Positions 22,992 to 34,973 of a DNA stretch of 64,000 nt are shown piece by piece. This DNA is from Annulohypoxylon bovei var. microspora (taxonomy: Eukaryota > Ascomycota > Sordariomycetes > Xylariales > Hypoxylaceae): NCBI GenBank assembly GCA_022836615.1, contig MU405308.1, forward strand, positions 82,800 through 146,799, written 5' to 3'. Both the position numbers and the translations under genes were made by a program. The stretch's first letter is position 1; the number at the start of each line of letters is the position of its first letter. The notes under the pieces are model-generated. The model ran no database searches and was not told the origin of the DNA. It worked only from the letters and a program-made list of their open reading frames with translations.

Positions 22992-25900
22992 CACGGATAT
23001 GCCACCTGATGAGAGCGGATGGAATTTATAGAAAATATGGGATAGTCGGCTTCACATAAAATTCATATCTCGTCGCGACCAGGTTAAGTTGTCCGCACGA
23101 CTTTCACGGACGAGGTCGAATGACTTGTGAAAGATGGCGATTCGATCCGATTGATGGCGATTGACGGTGATTGATGTGGTCGGAGGGTCGGAATACGTGA
23201 TAGGTACAAAGGTACATGTTTAATTATCAGTATGTATGTAATAGCTATATGTGTATATCCGGCTACCCAGTTATCCATCTATCCATTTATCCAGTAAGCT
23301 AGGTAGTTATCCAGTTATGCAAGTATACAGATATGTACTCGGGCCGGGTACGAAGTACATCCGGCAGAACGCGTACTTTAAATTCGACGCGTCTCATATT
23401 ATTTACTTTCTTCTACTTCCACCAATCAACAACCAACCATCATATAGTTTGCACACGTACAACTCCCACCACCAACTTCCCAATTCCTCGCCTGAGACGA
23501 GTCCGATCGACGTCCGATCCGAGATACGGGTCAGCTCGTCCTCGACCGCGTCGTGCTCCCTCGACCCGCAGCTCTCTCGCTCGCATCTCGAGCCCTACAC
23601 AACTCGCGCGACGCCTACTCCACAGTCCTCCGACTCCCGTTTTCCGAAAGGAATGACTCCGCGTCCCCTAGGCCGAACCCAGACGAGCCTCGCGCGACAC
23701 GTCGCTGCTCGGGGTCGACGGGGATCTGATGAGCACCGCCGCGCGTGGGTCGTCGCGCGAAGGTGGCCAGCCGAGCCTGGCCTACGGGTCGGCTCCTAGG
23801 GAACGGCGTTTCGGAACTTAACCCTAAGATTCTCCTTGGTCTCCAGTCTTGCGTCCGCAGTCGTCCACGCCCCGCCTTATAAGCCTCTAGCCGCACCCGC
23901 GACGCCTCGCCCTGCTGCGAAGCAGGCCTGGCAGACCGGGGCTCCGAGGGGCGGAAGGGCGGGCCGGACTCCAGCCGTCCTCGGGCGCGCGAGCGCCTCT
24001 GCTATGAGCCTCACCGGTAAGAACCCCCGGCCGGGGGTCGCTCGTCAGCCCTGTGCCGCTGGAATATACTCTGGTCGTCTCGCGACCGTGTCGGCGACGT
24101 CTTCCAGCGCCCAGCAGGGCGGGAGATGGGTTTCTCGGCGGCTCGCCGCGGCCGGCCAGACGTGGCGAGGCGCGGCGAGGCGCGGCGAGACACGGCGCCA
24201 TCCCGCCTGGCCTCGCCTGCGCCTGCCTGCGCCTCGCCCGTGCCGCCAGGACAGATCGGGAAGAACGTAACATCGGCTACACACAGTCAGAGCCCGACGG
24301 CAGTTTCGCCCCGCCCACCGCTGGCATAGCTCGTCAAACCATCCGCGCAGCCTAGCCGAGAGCCTCTCGAGTCCCCCGACTAAGCTGCGCGGGCGACGGC
24401 CACGCGGTCACGACAGAAACTCCCCTAGGGCTTCTCGACATCCGACATACCTTCGCCGCCGTGTTACACGTTCTCGGAACTCTCGTCCCAGGTCACGATC
24501 TGGCTATCCGCAGCCGTCGGCGCAAGACCCGACTTCGTCCGAGCCGCGACAGACCCATCCACCCCGCCCTCTAGCTCTGCTACGACTCCCGACATCGCGT
24601 CTCGGCAGCAGCCACCGACGCGACACCTCGTGAGGTCCGACCAGGCGCATCAGCTTCCTCTCGCGGGCCACGCCCCGCGACGAGGGAAGACGCCAAACCC
24701 CGCCCGCCGACCACCCTCGCGGCGGTCGACGGGCGTCCCTCGCCTCTGCCAGACGCGGCGCGAGGAGAGATGACAGCGCGGCTTTTACGGACGTCTTTTG
24801 GCCGTGCGGAAGCGCCCCCCCGCCGCTCGCCAGGGCTCGGCGGGGGAGGAATCAAAAACTAGTCCACGTCGGCAGCGCGCGCGACAGAGAGAGCTGCTCT
24901 CGAGACCAGGGCCGACGCCGCCGGGGCGACGCGACCCGCCGGCTTCCGCGAAGGACCTCGTCGACGACGGCTCGGGACGCGGGAAGCGGGCTCAGGGGGT
25001 CGCGACGAGGCACGCGCGCAGGCAGCTCGACCGACGCCGCTCCTCGCAGGGAGCAGATCCGGGACCCGTCTCGAGTCGGAGTCAGAGCTTAGCACTCGTC
25101 CGGATCCGAGCCCCGCGAACCGAGCGGCGTCGACACGGCGAGCCCGCGAGCGTCGCAAGCGCAGCACGCCCTCGGGGGACGTGCGAACCATATGATGGCA
25201 AGGACAGGCCAGACGGGGGTAGTCCTAGGTTGCCCTCCGCCCCTAGCCGAGCGGGGGGCAGCCCCCTAATTCGTCGGGGATAAGTCTCACCACCGCTCCT
25301 CAGACTCCGACGCACCTCGCTAACCGACGAAGCAGGACCTCCGGCGCTCGCAGGTCTCGGGATACGTCGCCGCCACACCGACGACGAGACCGACATCTGC
25401 CTCTTCCCGACCGGCGACGGATCGCAGCGCAGCGCAGCTCTGACCGTCTAGGTGTCCAGACAAGTGTCTGGGCAATGACGAATCGAATACCTGGTCGAGG
25501 TCACACGCCGCCTTTCCTAGGTAACCAGGTACTTACCTAAGTCGATATACCTAAACATCCACGGATAGGTAGGTATATGGATAGCAGGTAGGCGGTTAGG
25601 TAAGTGGTAAGGTAGGTGGTTAGGTAGGTAGGTATAGGCAGATAGGTGCGATGGCATGGAAGAAGCTTCTCGTAACCATAATGCTCATCACGCCATCCTC
25701 TCTCGCCGGTACCGCTCGCGTCTAACGCGGACAACGCCAACCACGCGTCGCACGGAATTAAGGAGGCCGGACGGATATGTACGTCTCATTTTTCGCCGCT
25801 TGATCAAGCCATCTTAGCCCTGCGATATAATCCCGCGACGTAGGCATGTACCTAGGTAGGTACCTACCTACATATCAGCTCCCGAAAGCCACCAAGCCAC

Positions 25901-26144
25901 CAAGCCACCGACGTAAGCCCGCAGTTAGCGGACTTTATACGGCGCGCGGCCTTTAGCCTCTCCATCTCCGTAGACCTTGTAACATACGTACCTAGATACC
26001 CAGGTAGCCTAATAGATTTGACACAGCTGGTATCCCGAGACGAGGCTCGCAGAAGAAACCGTATCGCCCCGTGCCGTTCCATACCGTCCTCTCTCATCTC
26101 CCACCCGTGTCAGCCTAACAAGAAGATCCCGCATCTCGCCCAGC
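22992..26144. other. Intergenic region with a GC-rich stretch lacking a recognisable gene
   Basis: Positions 22992-23480 are AT-richer with ATCCATTTATCCAG repeats. Positions about 23480-25450 are GC-rich like coding DNA and contain many overlapping frames in all directions. None combines an ATG, a domain and plausible splice sites. GGCGAGGCGC-type repeats occur at 24160-24240. Positions 25500-25640 and 25850-26010 carry TAGGTA repeats. This could hold a decayed or non-conserved gene; I cannot support one. Confidence 0.5.
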
Positions 26145-26982
26145 ATGGCTTCCGACGAGACGATAATCCTCGTCACCGGCAGGACAGCCGGAACACGGAC
26201 ATCCTGAGACAGACGCGCTAACCTCGACCCCAGGCGCCGACCGCGGCATCGGCTACGAGACCGCGGCCGCGCCGTCGAGCGCGTCGGCCAGCTCTCACAT
26301 CCTCCTCGGCAGCCGATCGGCGGAGAGAGGCCAGAAGGCCTTAGAAGAACTGCAGCCGACCCAGCCCGCCCGCGGCAGCTCCTCGAAGGGCGCGATATCG
26401 GCGACGCAGATCGACGTGACCGACCAAGACCCGATCCGGGCAGCCAAGGAGCAGATAGACGCGCGATTCGGAAAGCTGGACGTGCTGATAAACAACGCCG
26501 GCGTCGTCGTCTACCAGCAGGTCGACAAGCTGACCGCCCTCCGCCAGGTCTTCGAGACCAACGTCTTCGGCCAGACGGCGGTGACAGAAGCCACGGAGCC
26601 GCTCCTCAAGAAGGCGGCCAAGCCGTACGTCATATACGTCTCGTCCGAGCAGGGCTCCGTGACGAAGCGGCTGGACCCCGACTACGAGCACCGCGCCGCG
26701 CGCGGCGACCCGTACCGCATGAGCAAGGCGGCCCTCGACATGCTGGCGGCCTGCCACAGGTACGACTACGCCGGCTGGGGATGCAGGGTCCTCGCCTTCA
26801 ACCCGGGCTGGTGCGTCACCAACCTGACCGGGGAAGAGGGCCGCGAGGCGCGCCTCGGGGGCGGCGCCAGAGACCCGAAGGAGCCGGCCGCAGCCATCGC
26901 CGACATCGTCCTAGGGAAGAGAGACGACGACATCGAGAAGAACGCCATGCTGGACGTCGACGGAGGCGTCCTGCCGTGGTAG
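26145..26982 (+). CDS. Short-chain dehydrogenase/reductase with a GC-AG intron
   Basis: Exons 26145-26178 and 26234-26982 give 260 aa. Classical SDR marks: MASDETIILVTG joined to GADRGIGYE (TGxxxGIG cofactor loop, split by the intron), DVTD, NNAG (98-101), VSSEQGS, and the catalytic Y172-RMS-K176 followed by NPGWCVTNL. The tail DVDGGVLPW is typical of this NADPH-dependent carbonyl-reductase-like subgroup. The intron must be cut at GC rather than GT: after ACCG the sequence is GCAGGA and no GT is available in the correct place. A perfect GCTAACC branch site and CAG acceptor follow. Residues about 20-32 (AAAPSSASASS) are an unusual Ala/Ser run where a helix is expected. The substrate cannot be told. 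Confidence 0.83.
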
Positions 26983-28314
26983 AGCCCGGCTCCCCGGCTC
27001 CCCGGCTCCTAGGCGGCGTCAGAAATCACACCGCGAGCAACGGACGGCAACGATATCGAGATAGGCATGCAGGTACCTACATTGACCTACCAGTCTTATG
27101 CGGAAGCTCCTTTCTTAGAGCATCTGGTGGGAAAAATACTCTTCCAGCTTTACAACCGCACAAAACACAAGCACAAAATACCAAATAAAATCCAGAAATC
27201 AAATAAATATCATTATTTTAACTCCATTCTTTATACTATAATAAACTCGAATTAATTTTTGCAGTTTCTTGTGGCTTTCAGGTGTCTCGTATAGGTATGT
27301 GGTGAGTTTTGGCGATTTTTGGAGAGAAAATCGGAGGCTTCCGCATAAGACTGGCAGGTCATTGGTACCTAGGTAGGTACCTAGTTAAGGAATTCCGCCA
27401 GCGCGAAGGACATAAAAGACATCAGACACGTATCGGAACGAAAACCCCACGATACCTCTTGCACAGTGCGTACCCGGGCAGATCGTTTTATGCCCTTCGG
27501 ACGGACTACGCGAAGCTGGCGAAGGTGACCGCGGCGAGGGATCCTGGTAACTAGGTGGGGACCGCGGATCAATCCGCCAATGATTCGGGGGGCAGTCTTC
27601 CGAATAAGGAAGGTTCCTAGGTAGGCATAGGTCAAGTCCCTGGTCCGACTCGTGTCGAAGATCAGGTCCTCGAGACCAGGTAGGGTTAGGGGTAAGTTAG
27701 GGTTCGGTATATGTTTTTTATTTTAAGAAGTCAGTAAGCTGTTCAACCAGCTGTACTATGTACTCAACAAATAAGCAAGTACCCGAATCAGCAAACCAGC
27801 AAGTCAGTAAGTGAGTAGGTCAGTCAGCTATTCAGTCAGCTATTCAGTCAGCTATTCAGCTAATCGTTTAATCAGCCAGCTTTTTAACCGGCCAGTCAAT
27901 CAGTTGTTCAGTTAAAAACCAGTCAACTAGATGAGTAATAATCCTTCTGGGAGGATTTTGGCTTCCCCTCCAACCCCTTTGCCCGCTTCCCTTACATCCC
28001 AACGAACCGCTTTTTACGATGAAAAGTTGTCTCAGGCACGGAGAATCTACAAAGGCAGCTAGGTAGGCTATATTTAGGCATATAATCATTATGCAAGGTA
28101 CGGAATACACACAATTTAAGCGTACAAGTTTATCGACGAAGACGGTCGTGGAGAAAAAGATCCCTAGCCCTACGAATCAGATTGCTTTGATGCCGCTCAT
28201 CTCGATCGCCTCTTCGGAAACGCTTTCAAGCATGCCTACCTACCTACCTAGGTAACCAGCTTAATATCCGTAAAGAAACAAATCCGTTATACTTTCATAG
28301 TCGACCTGGCACCT
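26983..28314. other. Convergent intergenic region
   Basis: No supported gene. Holds a degenerate telomere-like stretch near 27681-27710, repeats of CAGTCAGCTATT (about 27820-27860), and TACCTAGGTA motifs near 27367 and 28240. Confidence 0.55.
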
Positions 28315-29038
28315 CTAGGAGAACCCGCCAAGCATCTCCTCCCTCTCTCGTATAAAGGTCTCGAAGCCGCTTCTCGAACAGCTTCCGCCCGACCCGTCGG
28401 TGCACCCCGGAAACGGCTGCGGGGAGTGGTTCACCAGCGAACGATGATAATCGCCATCCGCAAACCCGTAGCTTCCCTCGCAGACCAGCTTCTCCATGGC
28501 CAGGTTTCCTAGGCAAGGCGTCATCTCGGACGTCCTCCACGCCTAGCGAGGGTTGACGCGATCTGGAGGCATCGTATCGTCGATCGTCCCCGCGCCTTCG
28601 CCCCCTAACACGGAGTTGTCGAACAACCCTACGGCGACGAACGCCGCAGACGGAAGCGTGCGGTGCGAGAAGCTGACGTACAGATCCTCGCTAGCAGTTT
28701 CGCGCATCAGCAGCTCGGCGGCGGCGTCGAACCACAGAAATCCGACAGCGCCGGACAGCAGGTTCCCGCATCGCACGTCGTAGCGGTATCGCGCGTCCTC
28801 GGCGTACTCCCAACCTAGCCACTCGTCCGGCGAAAATAGCTCCAGGTCGTAAAACGGAGAACCGTCACGGACGACCGACTCGTGTCCGCATAACAGCAGC
28901 ATCCCGGCTACGTTCGCAGTGGTAAGATTGTATCGGCGCCACCGTGACTTCCCTCGGCGAAGCTGACGAGGCTTACGAGGTCGTCGCCTTTCCGGAGTCC
29001 TCGGGGCCAGGCGCAGACGAGGAGACGTAATCAGCTAG
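28315..29038 (-). pseudogene. Relic of a histidine acid phosphatase (C-terminal half only)
   Basis: The minus-strand frame reads NLTTANVAGMLLLCGHES, then EYAEDARYRYDVRCGN, LLMRETASEDLYVSFSHRTLP and AVGLFDNS. After an in-frame TAG at 28543-28545 it continues in the same frame as AWRTSEMTPCLGNLAMEKL, SLVNHSPQPFPGC and GFETFIRERE. This matches the C-terminal half of fungal histidine acid phosphatases (clade 2, phytase/acid phosphatase type). The N-terminal half with the RHGxRxP catalytic motif is not found upstream, and the frame opens only after another stop near 29038. The copy is therefore truncated and interrupted. An unrecognised intron around the stop cannot be fully excluded, but loss of the catalytic half makes it non-functional. 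Confidence 0.7.
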
Positions 29039-29481
29039 GAAACCGAAGGGCGGTATCTCGGTATCCCACACGAACAGCACTTTAATGTCGAACATTATAC
29101 CTAGGTACCTACTACCTATGTGCCTGTCTATGTACCTGTCTATCCGCGACGGCGACGGCGGCCATCAGGGAGCCGTGCGTGTCAGCCATCGATAAGTCGG
29201 AGACGCAAAGGTCTCGCGGTCTGCTATCCCATCCAGGCCGCCCGGCTTACTAGACATGATAAGCGCGAGCATCGGTAGGTTTATCCGTCCGGGGGTCATT
29301 ATAATAGCCCACATCTGCAATTCTACTCCTGCGCGGTCGAGGGTAGTTGAAATATAGCCGAGCGGAGTCCGCGAAGAATCTGTCGAGCGGCCATGCTGCT
29401 ATCCCCTCGGAAAGAGAAGTCACGATTACAAAGCCCTTAGTCTAGAGGTCTCCAGCTCCGAACAGGAGACGAGCGATACGG

Positions 29482-29763
29482 ATGCCAGACGCACACGGAA
29501 CAAAGATTAAGTTGGTGCAAGTATTATTAGATATCATCACCTGGTTATTAAGTATCGTTACCTGGTTATTAGGCATCATTACCTGGTTATTAGGTATCAT
29601 TACCTGGTTATTAGGTATCATTGTTTTAAGTATTACTATGTATCATTACTACTCGCCTCGGACCGTTATACAGAATCCCCTGACGCAACCCAGCGCGGGT
29701 TATCTGATCAGGTACCGGAGATTGAGAGACCTCTCCTATTCGGGACGACGCTACCGCCGATAG
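29482..29763 (+). CDS. Doubtful 93-aa frame with hydrophobic heptad repeats
   Basis: ATG-initiated frame whose middle consists of five 7-residue repeats of the form I-I-T-W-L-L-G, encoded by a 21-bp minisatellite (29526-29623). This gives a hydrophobic segment of about 35 residues, long enough to span a membrane, followed by a basic tail (YLIRYRRLRDLSYSGRRYRR). No homology recognised. The repeat alone could explain the open frame, so this is a candidate only. Confidence 0.2.
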   Translation: MPDAHGTKIKLVQVLLDIITWLLSIVTWLLGIITWLLGIITWLLGIIVLSITMYHYYSPRTVIQNPLTQPSAGYLIRYRRLRDLSYSGRRYRR

Positions 29764-31194
29764 CGTCGTCGAAATCTCGCAGATCAGATCCGACGGACCC
29801 TTCGCGTCGCAGCGGACGTCACGGCAGAGCCAATCACGCAAATCGTAGTAATTCGTAGCACGCCAGCCTAAACGACTCTGGTCCTAGCCGCGTCGAATAA
29901 AATATTGTCGCGTGACGATCTGCCCGATCCGGCTCTCGAACACTAACACCTACCCGAAGGGGACAGGCGCGCGCAAATTCTATCTTGGCGACGTCGCAGC
30001 GGCTAGGTTAAGGGACATAAGCTTATCGCTAAGCTTTACGGCTCCGGGGGCCGCACAAGAGCCGGTTCTCGATCACCGCCGCCCAGGGTCTGACCTTGGC
30101 CAGAGAAGCCGCTAAGCCGAACGAGGCAGAAGCTCCGAGCGACGTGCTATCCGTTCGCGCATCACTACCGCGCGGTAGCTCGCCCACGTCGACCTAAGCC
30201 CTATATCGCCAACCCGGCTAAGATCAGGGGTCTCCAGGCATACGAGAATCGCTCCGCGCGGTAAATTGGACGACAGAGCCGGGCCGGAAGAGGTCGCAGG
30301 CGAGAGGAGGTTACAGGCGAGAAGAGGTTACAGGCGAATAGAGGTCATAGGCGAGAAGAGAGGGCTCGAGCGCCGCATATAAGCTATGCAGCATGCACCT
30401 ACCTAGGTAATTATCTAGGTAGCATGTAACCAAGTCAGGTATCTGGGTATAGCTATACCTACTTATGCGGACAGCTTATCCATATCCGTCCACGTATCGC
30501 TAGCCTGAGGTTTCGGAGTTTTTATGCACGCAAGCCTCCGTAGCGTCTGAAGCAAGATGCGCCTAAGGAGGTCTAGCTCATTACCTAGGTAGGTAGGTAG
30601 CTCGAAGTCACCTACCTACCTCGGTAGTCTAGGTGCATTAATAAGCTAAGCAGACCAGGCGGACAGGTCTAAATAAAGTCCTGCGCTCGTTGGTAAGTAT
30701 TATTAATGCCCTCGAGATATATAACACGGAAGAACACATTCCTTACCTAGATACAGTAAGTTGCCGTTTATAGAACAAGGCCCGGATCGTCACGACCCCG
30801 TCCCATCCTCGGTCGGCCTTCGAAGCTCGAGGCTCAGGGCATCCGGGAAGGCTACCTGGGCAGACGCAGATATCGCGTAGCGGAGATATTCGAAGGAGAC
30901 GCTGCGGCACTTCCCTGCTAGCAAGCTTCGAGAACAATCTCGTTATCGAGCTGCCTCCTATGCGGATCAGGCCGGAGCTAGCACGCGCTTAGGCTCAGGT
31001 CACCGAATCGATGATACGTCAAGATTCCGCGAGCTCGCAGGCGACGATCGACGCGAGAACATGGGGTATCGTATTCTATAATCACGTCTGCGATCGGAAT
31101 CATGCGCTCGGCCACCTCTCCGGACGCCAGCTCGTCGCGCCGATTCGGGGGGTGGGGGGGGGCAGAGGCGGAGTATAGATAAAGTACGATCCCA

Positions 31195-31325
31195 GCCCGG
31201 TCTGCAATACAGTCTACAATCCGGTCTACAATCCGGTCTACAATCCAGCCTACAATCCAGCCTATAATCCATCCTGCAATCTAGTCCGAAATCTAGTCCA
31301 TAATCCGTAGTCTGCAATCCATAGC
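31195..31325 (+). repeat. 12-bp minisatellite (TACAATCCGGTC-like)
   Basis: About ten imperfect copies of TACAATCCGGTC / TACAATCCAGCC, ending about 110 bases before the MFS start codon. Confidence 0.9.
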
Positions 31326-31439
31326 CTACATATAGGATCACCTACCGGCCTCTCTCGAGGTGACGGGATAAGGTCACGTCGCTCACGCCCCCCCCAACCC
31401 GAACGCGACATAGCCCACGCCGCAAGCGACCCTTACAGC

Positions 31440-33483
31440 ATGACGCCACTTACCGCGACGCTCGCCGAGAGGCTAGATCGATACAGCGATCCGAACGGGC
31501 CTAGGCTTACCGACCGAGACGACGCTACCCACAGCACGTCCAGCCTCGAGACGGGAACGGAAGCACACGAGAAAGACTCCGCGACGAAAATCCGGTGCCA
31601 GGCCATAGATCCGACGGCGGAACTCCAGGACCAGACGCTGCGCCTACCGTTCCCCCGGCTCATAACCGCATACCTGTGCCTGGCCGCGATCTACTTCATA
31701 TCGATCCTCGACATCAACTCCGTGGCCACCGCCCTCCCGTCCATATCGACCTCGCTGGACGCCGGCAACACCATCACCTGGACCGGAACCGCCTACGTGA
31801 TGGGGCAGACGGCCTTCCAGCCGCTGTACGGGCGCCTGTCCGACATCTTCGGCCGCAAGGTGGTCCTGATGGCCTGCGCGGGCTTCCTCGTCGTCGGAGA
31901 CGTCCTCTGCGGGTTCGCCCAGAACGCCATATGGCTCTACACGTGCCGCGCCCTGAGCGGCATCGGCGGCGGCGGCATCAGCTCGCTCGTGCAGATCACC
32001 GCCAGCGACCTGGTCAGCCTGAGAGACCGCGGAAAGTACCAAGGGATACTGAGCTCCGCCATCGGCCTGGGGGCCAGCACCGGGCCTTTCATCGCCGCGG
32101 GCATCGTGGCGAGCTCCAGGGACGGCTGGAGATGGATCTTCTGGGTCCCCCCGATCCTCGCCTCTGCCGTGAGTCCCCCGCCCGACCCGCTCCCGCCCTC
32201 AGCCGCGACGCGCCAAGACGCCTACGGCCAAGGTAAAGATCGCTGACATCGACACAGTGCACGGCGGTGATGTGGGTATACCTACCCCTGAAGCCCGTGA
32301 CGGGCAGCTGGTCGGAGAAGGCGAGAAAGATAGACTGGCTCGGGCTACTCACCGTAGTAGCCGGCGTGCTGTTCCTCATAGTAAGTCTGCGACAGGTACC
32401 TAGACAGGCACTGATATCGGGCTATCCACCTACCTCTGCTAAGACCTGACAGATACCCATCAACTCGGGCGGGAGCACATTCCCGTGGAATAGCCCCCTC
32501 GTAATCTCTCTGCTGGCGTTGGGAGGCACGCTCGTCATCCTCTTCGGCGCGGTCGAGATATGGATCGCCAAGCTCCCCATGATACCGCTACGCCTGTTCG
32601 ACCAGGTATCCACGAGCGTCATCTACCTGCAGAGCGCCCTGTACAACGGAGTGTGGCAGATAGACCTATACTTCCTGCCCGCGTACTTCCAGGACGTCAG
32701 AGGCTATACCCCGCTGCAGAACGCGATGCTCATGCTGCCCCTGCTCCTCACCCAGAGCGTCGCCGGGGTCGCCGCGGGCCAGATCACGTCGAGACTCGCC
32801 AGGTAAGCTGCCCGACCCGCACCAGCACCCCCAGAGCCGCCGGCACGCCGAGCTCTCCGACAGCGAGCTCTCCGCTAACGACCCCCCCGCAGGCCCGGCC
32901 CCGTGATATACGGCGGGCTAGCGCTGTGGGTGCTAGGAGCGGGCCTGAAGGTGCTCTTCTCGCGGACGACCCCCGTCGGCGTCTACGTGACGGCGCTGAT
33001 CATCGAGGGCGCCGGCGTCGGGTTCATCCTCCAGCCAGGTAAGGCCGACCCTAGGATCTAGCACGAACGTCCTCTTCCGACGCTAACAACCGCGCAGCCC
33101 TCGTCGCCCTGCAAGCCCTATCTAGGCCGGAGGACCGCGCCGTAGCCACGTCGACGCGAAACCTGGCGCGCATGCTCGGGTCGGTCTTCGGCCTGGCGAT
33201 CGCGACCACGGTCCAGTTCCAGTTCACGAAGTCGGGGCTGTCCGACGCCATCCCCGAGGACGTCCGGCACCGCGTGACAGAAGGGCTGTGGCGAAGGGGG
33301 GAGCCGGAGTCGGCGGCGTGGGAGTCTCAGATTCTAGACGCGAAGCTCGAGGGCGCGCACGCCGTATTCGTCATGATGGTTCCGATGATGGCGGTATGCC
33401 TGCTAGGCTGCCTGCTCATCCCGAACGTGCGGCTGAAGGGAGATCCGAAGACGGACGACGAGAAGAAGCAGGGGCAGAGCTAA
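31440..33483 (+). CDS. Major facilitator superfamily drug/metabolite exporter (DHA2 type, 14 TM), 5 exons
   Basis: Exons 31440-32168, 32258-32380, 32453-32802, 32893-33038 and 33098-33483 join with consistent phases to 577 aa; all introns are GT..AG (59-90 bp). A proton-driven exporter of the plasma or vacuolar membrane is expected. Evidence: a hydrophilic N-terminal tail of about 75 residues, then LDINSVATALPSIS (helix 1 motif), WTGTAYVMGQTAFQPLYG, motif A GRLSDIFGRK (131-140), CRALSGIGGGGI (motif B region), LSSAIGLGASTGPFIAAGI (motif C-like antiporter signature), WRWIFWV, FPWNSPLVISLL, LYFLPAYFQDVRGYTPLQ, and STRNLARMLGSVFGLAIA near the end. This matches the fungal DHA2 family. No biosynthetic genes flank it, so the substrate is unknown. 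Intron 2 includes GGTACCTAG, a motif otherwise intergenic. Confidence 0.92.
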
Positions 33484-34973
33484 AGCCTCAGAGGGAGCTA
33501 CATCCATATGAGACCGTATATAAGACTGTAATAAGACTGCATAGATAAGACAAGACAGACTGTATATAAGACAGACTGCATAGACAGACTGTATATATAA
33601 GACAGACTGTATAGACAAGATAGACCATAGATAAGACTGCATACATAGATATTAGATATAAGTCAAGCCAGCTATCTTGATGAAATGATGAAATGATGAA
33701 ATGGCGAGATGACGAGATGGACGGCCATACTGCCACATACATATTTTAGGCTCGTATGGACAAACGTGGCGAGCCGATTTTCAAATAGGGACGAGGGCGA
33801 GGGAATTAAGTCGAATTATATCGGAGCTGTCCGACGCCCCTCCCACCCCTGAAATCTACCTACCTATCGAACTGTCGATCTCTAAGGCTCGATAGTATCG
33901 CCAAGCCTTACCGGCATCCACGAATGCTCCCGAGGTTGTCTCTGATTGGCCGAGATTACCCAAAAAGGCAGCAATCGCCCCGTACCCCGCGATAGTCTCC
34001 AAAACACGACGCCACCACGGCACCACCCACCCCACCCCACCTGGTCCAGGCGAAGACGACACGCCAGGCGCGGCGCTCCGCTTTTATAGCTTAACTGAAC
34101 AACACGCGGGACTTCGCCTCTCGAATCTCCACCTCGTCACCTCGTCTCGACCGGGGCGACCTCTCGAAGCTCACGCAGGAACAAGCTGCAGGAACAAGAC
34201 CCAGAAACGACCGAAGCGGGCTGATTCACAAAGCTAACGTCTGCGATACCTACTTATTAGCATTACCTACCTATTAGTATCACCTAGCCTACCCGACCAG
34301 TCTGGTTTCTCGCAAGACCGCGACTTGCGGTCGACGTGTCTAGCGTGCCGGGGAAGCCTACCTACCCAGGTCCTAGGTACCTAAATAAAGGCCACACGCA
34401 GCCCCGGAGGATATCTATCATGCCAAAGCTAACTTAGGTAACCTGGTCGGTAGTCGGGTTCCTCTGCTCATAACTAAACCGTTCGCACGGGAGCTCGCAC
34501 CAGCTGATGCGTCACGTATAAACCACCACCGTATCCGTATGGCTAGCAGCGCATCCCACGTATTGCCGCAGGATGACGAGGATAGTTAGATTCCGACTGT
34601 TCACCGACGATTAGGCTCTGGCGTGGGGGCATCTGGCATGAGTCATCTGGAATGGAGCGTGGAGCGTGGGGCGTAGTAGAGGACCGCTGAATTTAACTCA
34701 TCGTTATACTAGGTACCTACATTGCCGTCACGTCATCCTTCACCACGCCGACTGAAGCCGCCACTTCGTCAAGTTTCATATGAATGAAGAAGAAGGTTGG
34801 CAAGGTCTATTCGAACTTCAGATGTCACGATGCGGACCATAGGTAGGGAGATGTGACGACGTTGTTGCTAAGTCTACTAACTATAGATCGAGACGTACAA
34901 GAGTCCACACTGTCCCAGGACCAGCAACTAACATATCTCCTCCCCGGCAATCCCAACCTCTGACGAGCCAACG
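33484..34973. other. Intergenic region
   Basis: No supported gene. Positions 33530-33655 are a degenerate repeat of AGACAGACTGTATATA; 33680-33720 repeat ATGAAATG. TACCTA motifs lie near 33855, 34250 and 34360. The remainder shows nothing recognisable. Confidence 0.55.

Larger units (their letters stand above)
29039..31439. other. Intergenic region with several minisatellites
   Basis: No conserved gene recognised over 2.4 kb. It contains the 21-bp repeat at 29526-29623 (with a small frame, listed separately), a GGTTACAGGCGAGAAGA repeat (about 30296-30360), TACCTA motifs near 29100, 30400 and 30590, and the 12-bp repeat at 31195-31325 upstream of the transporter gene. Confidence 0.5.

Noticed and set aside
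28976..29095. Frame MFDIKVLFVWDTEIPPFGFLADYV as the N terminus of the acid phosphatase relic
   Set aside because: It is in another frame and does not resemble the N-terminal half of the family; the relic's own frame opens only near 29038.
31440..33483. MFS transporter plus SDR and oxidase as a secondary-metabolite cluster
   Set aside because: The genes are far apart and no backbone synthase (PKS, NRPS, terpene) or pathway regulator is present.
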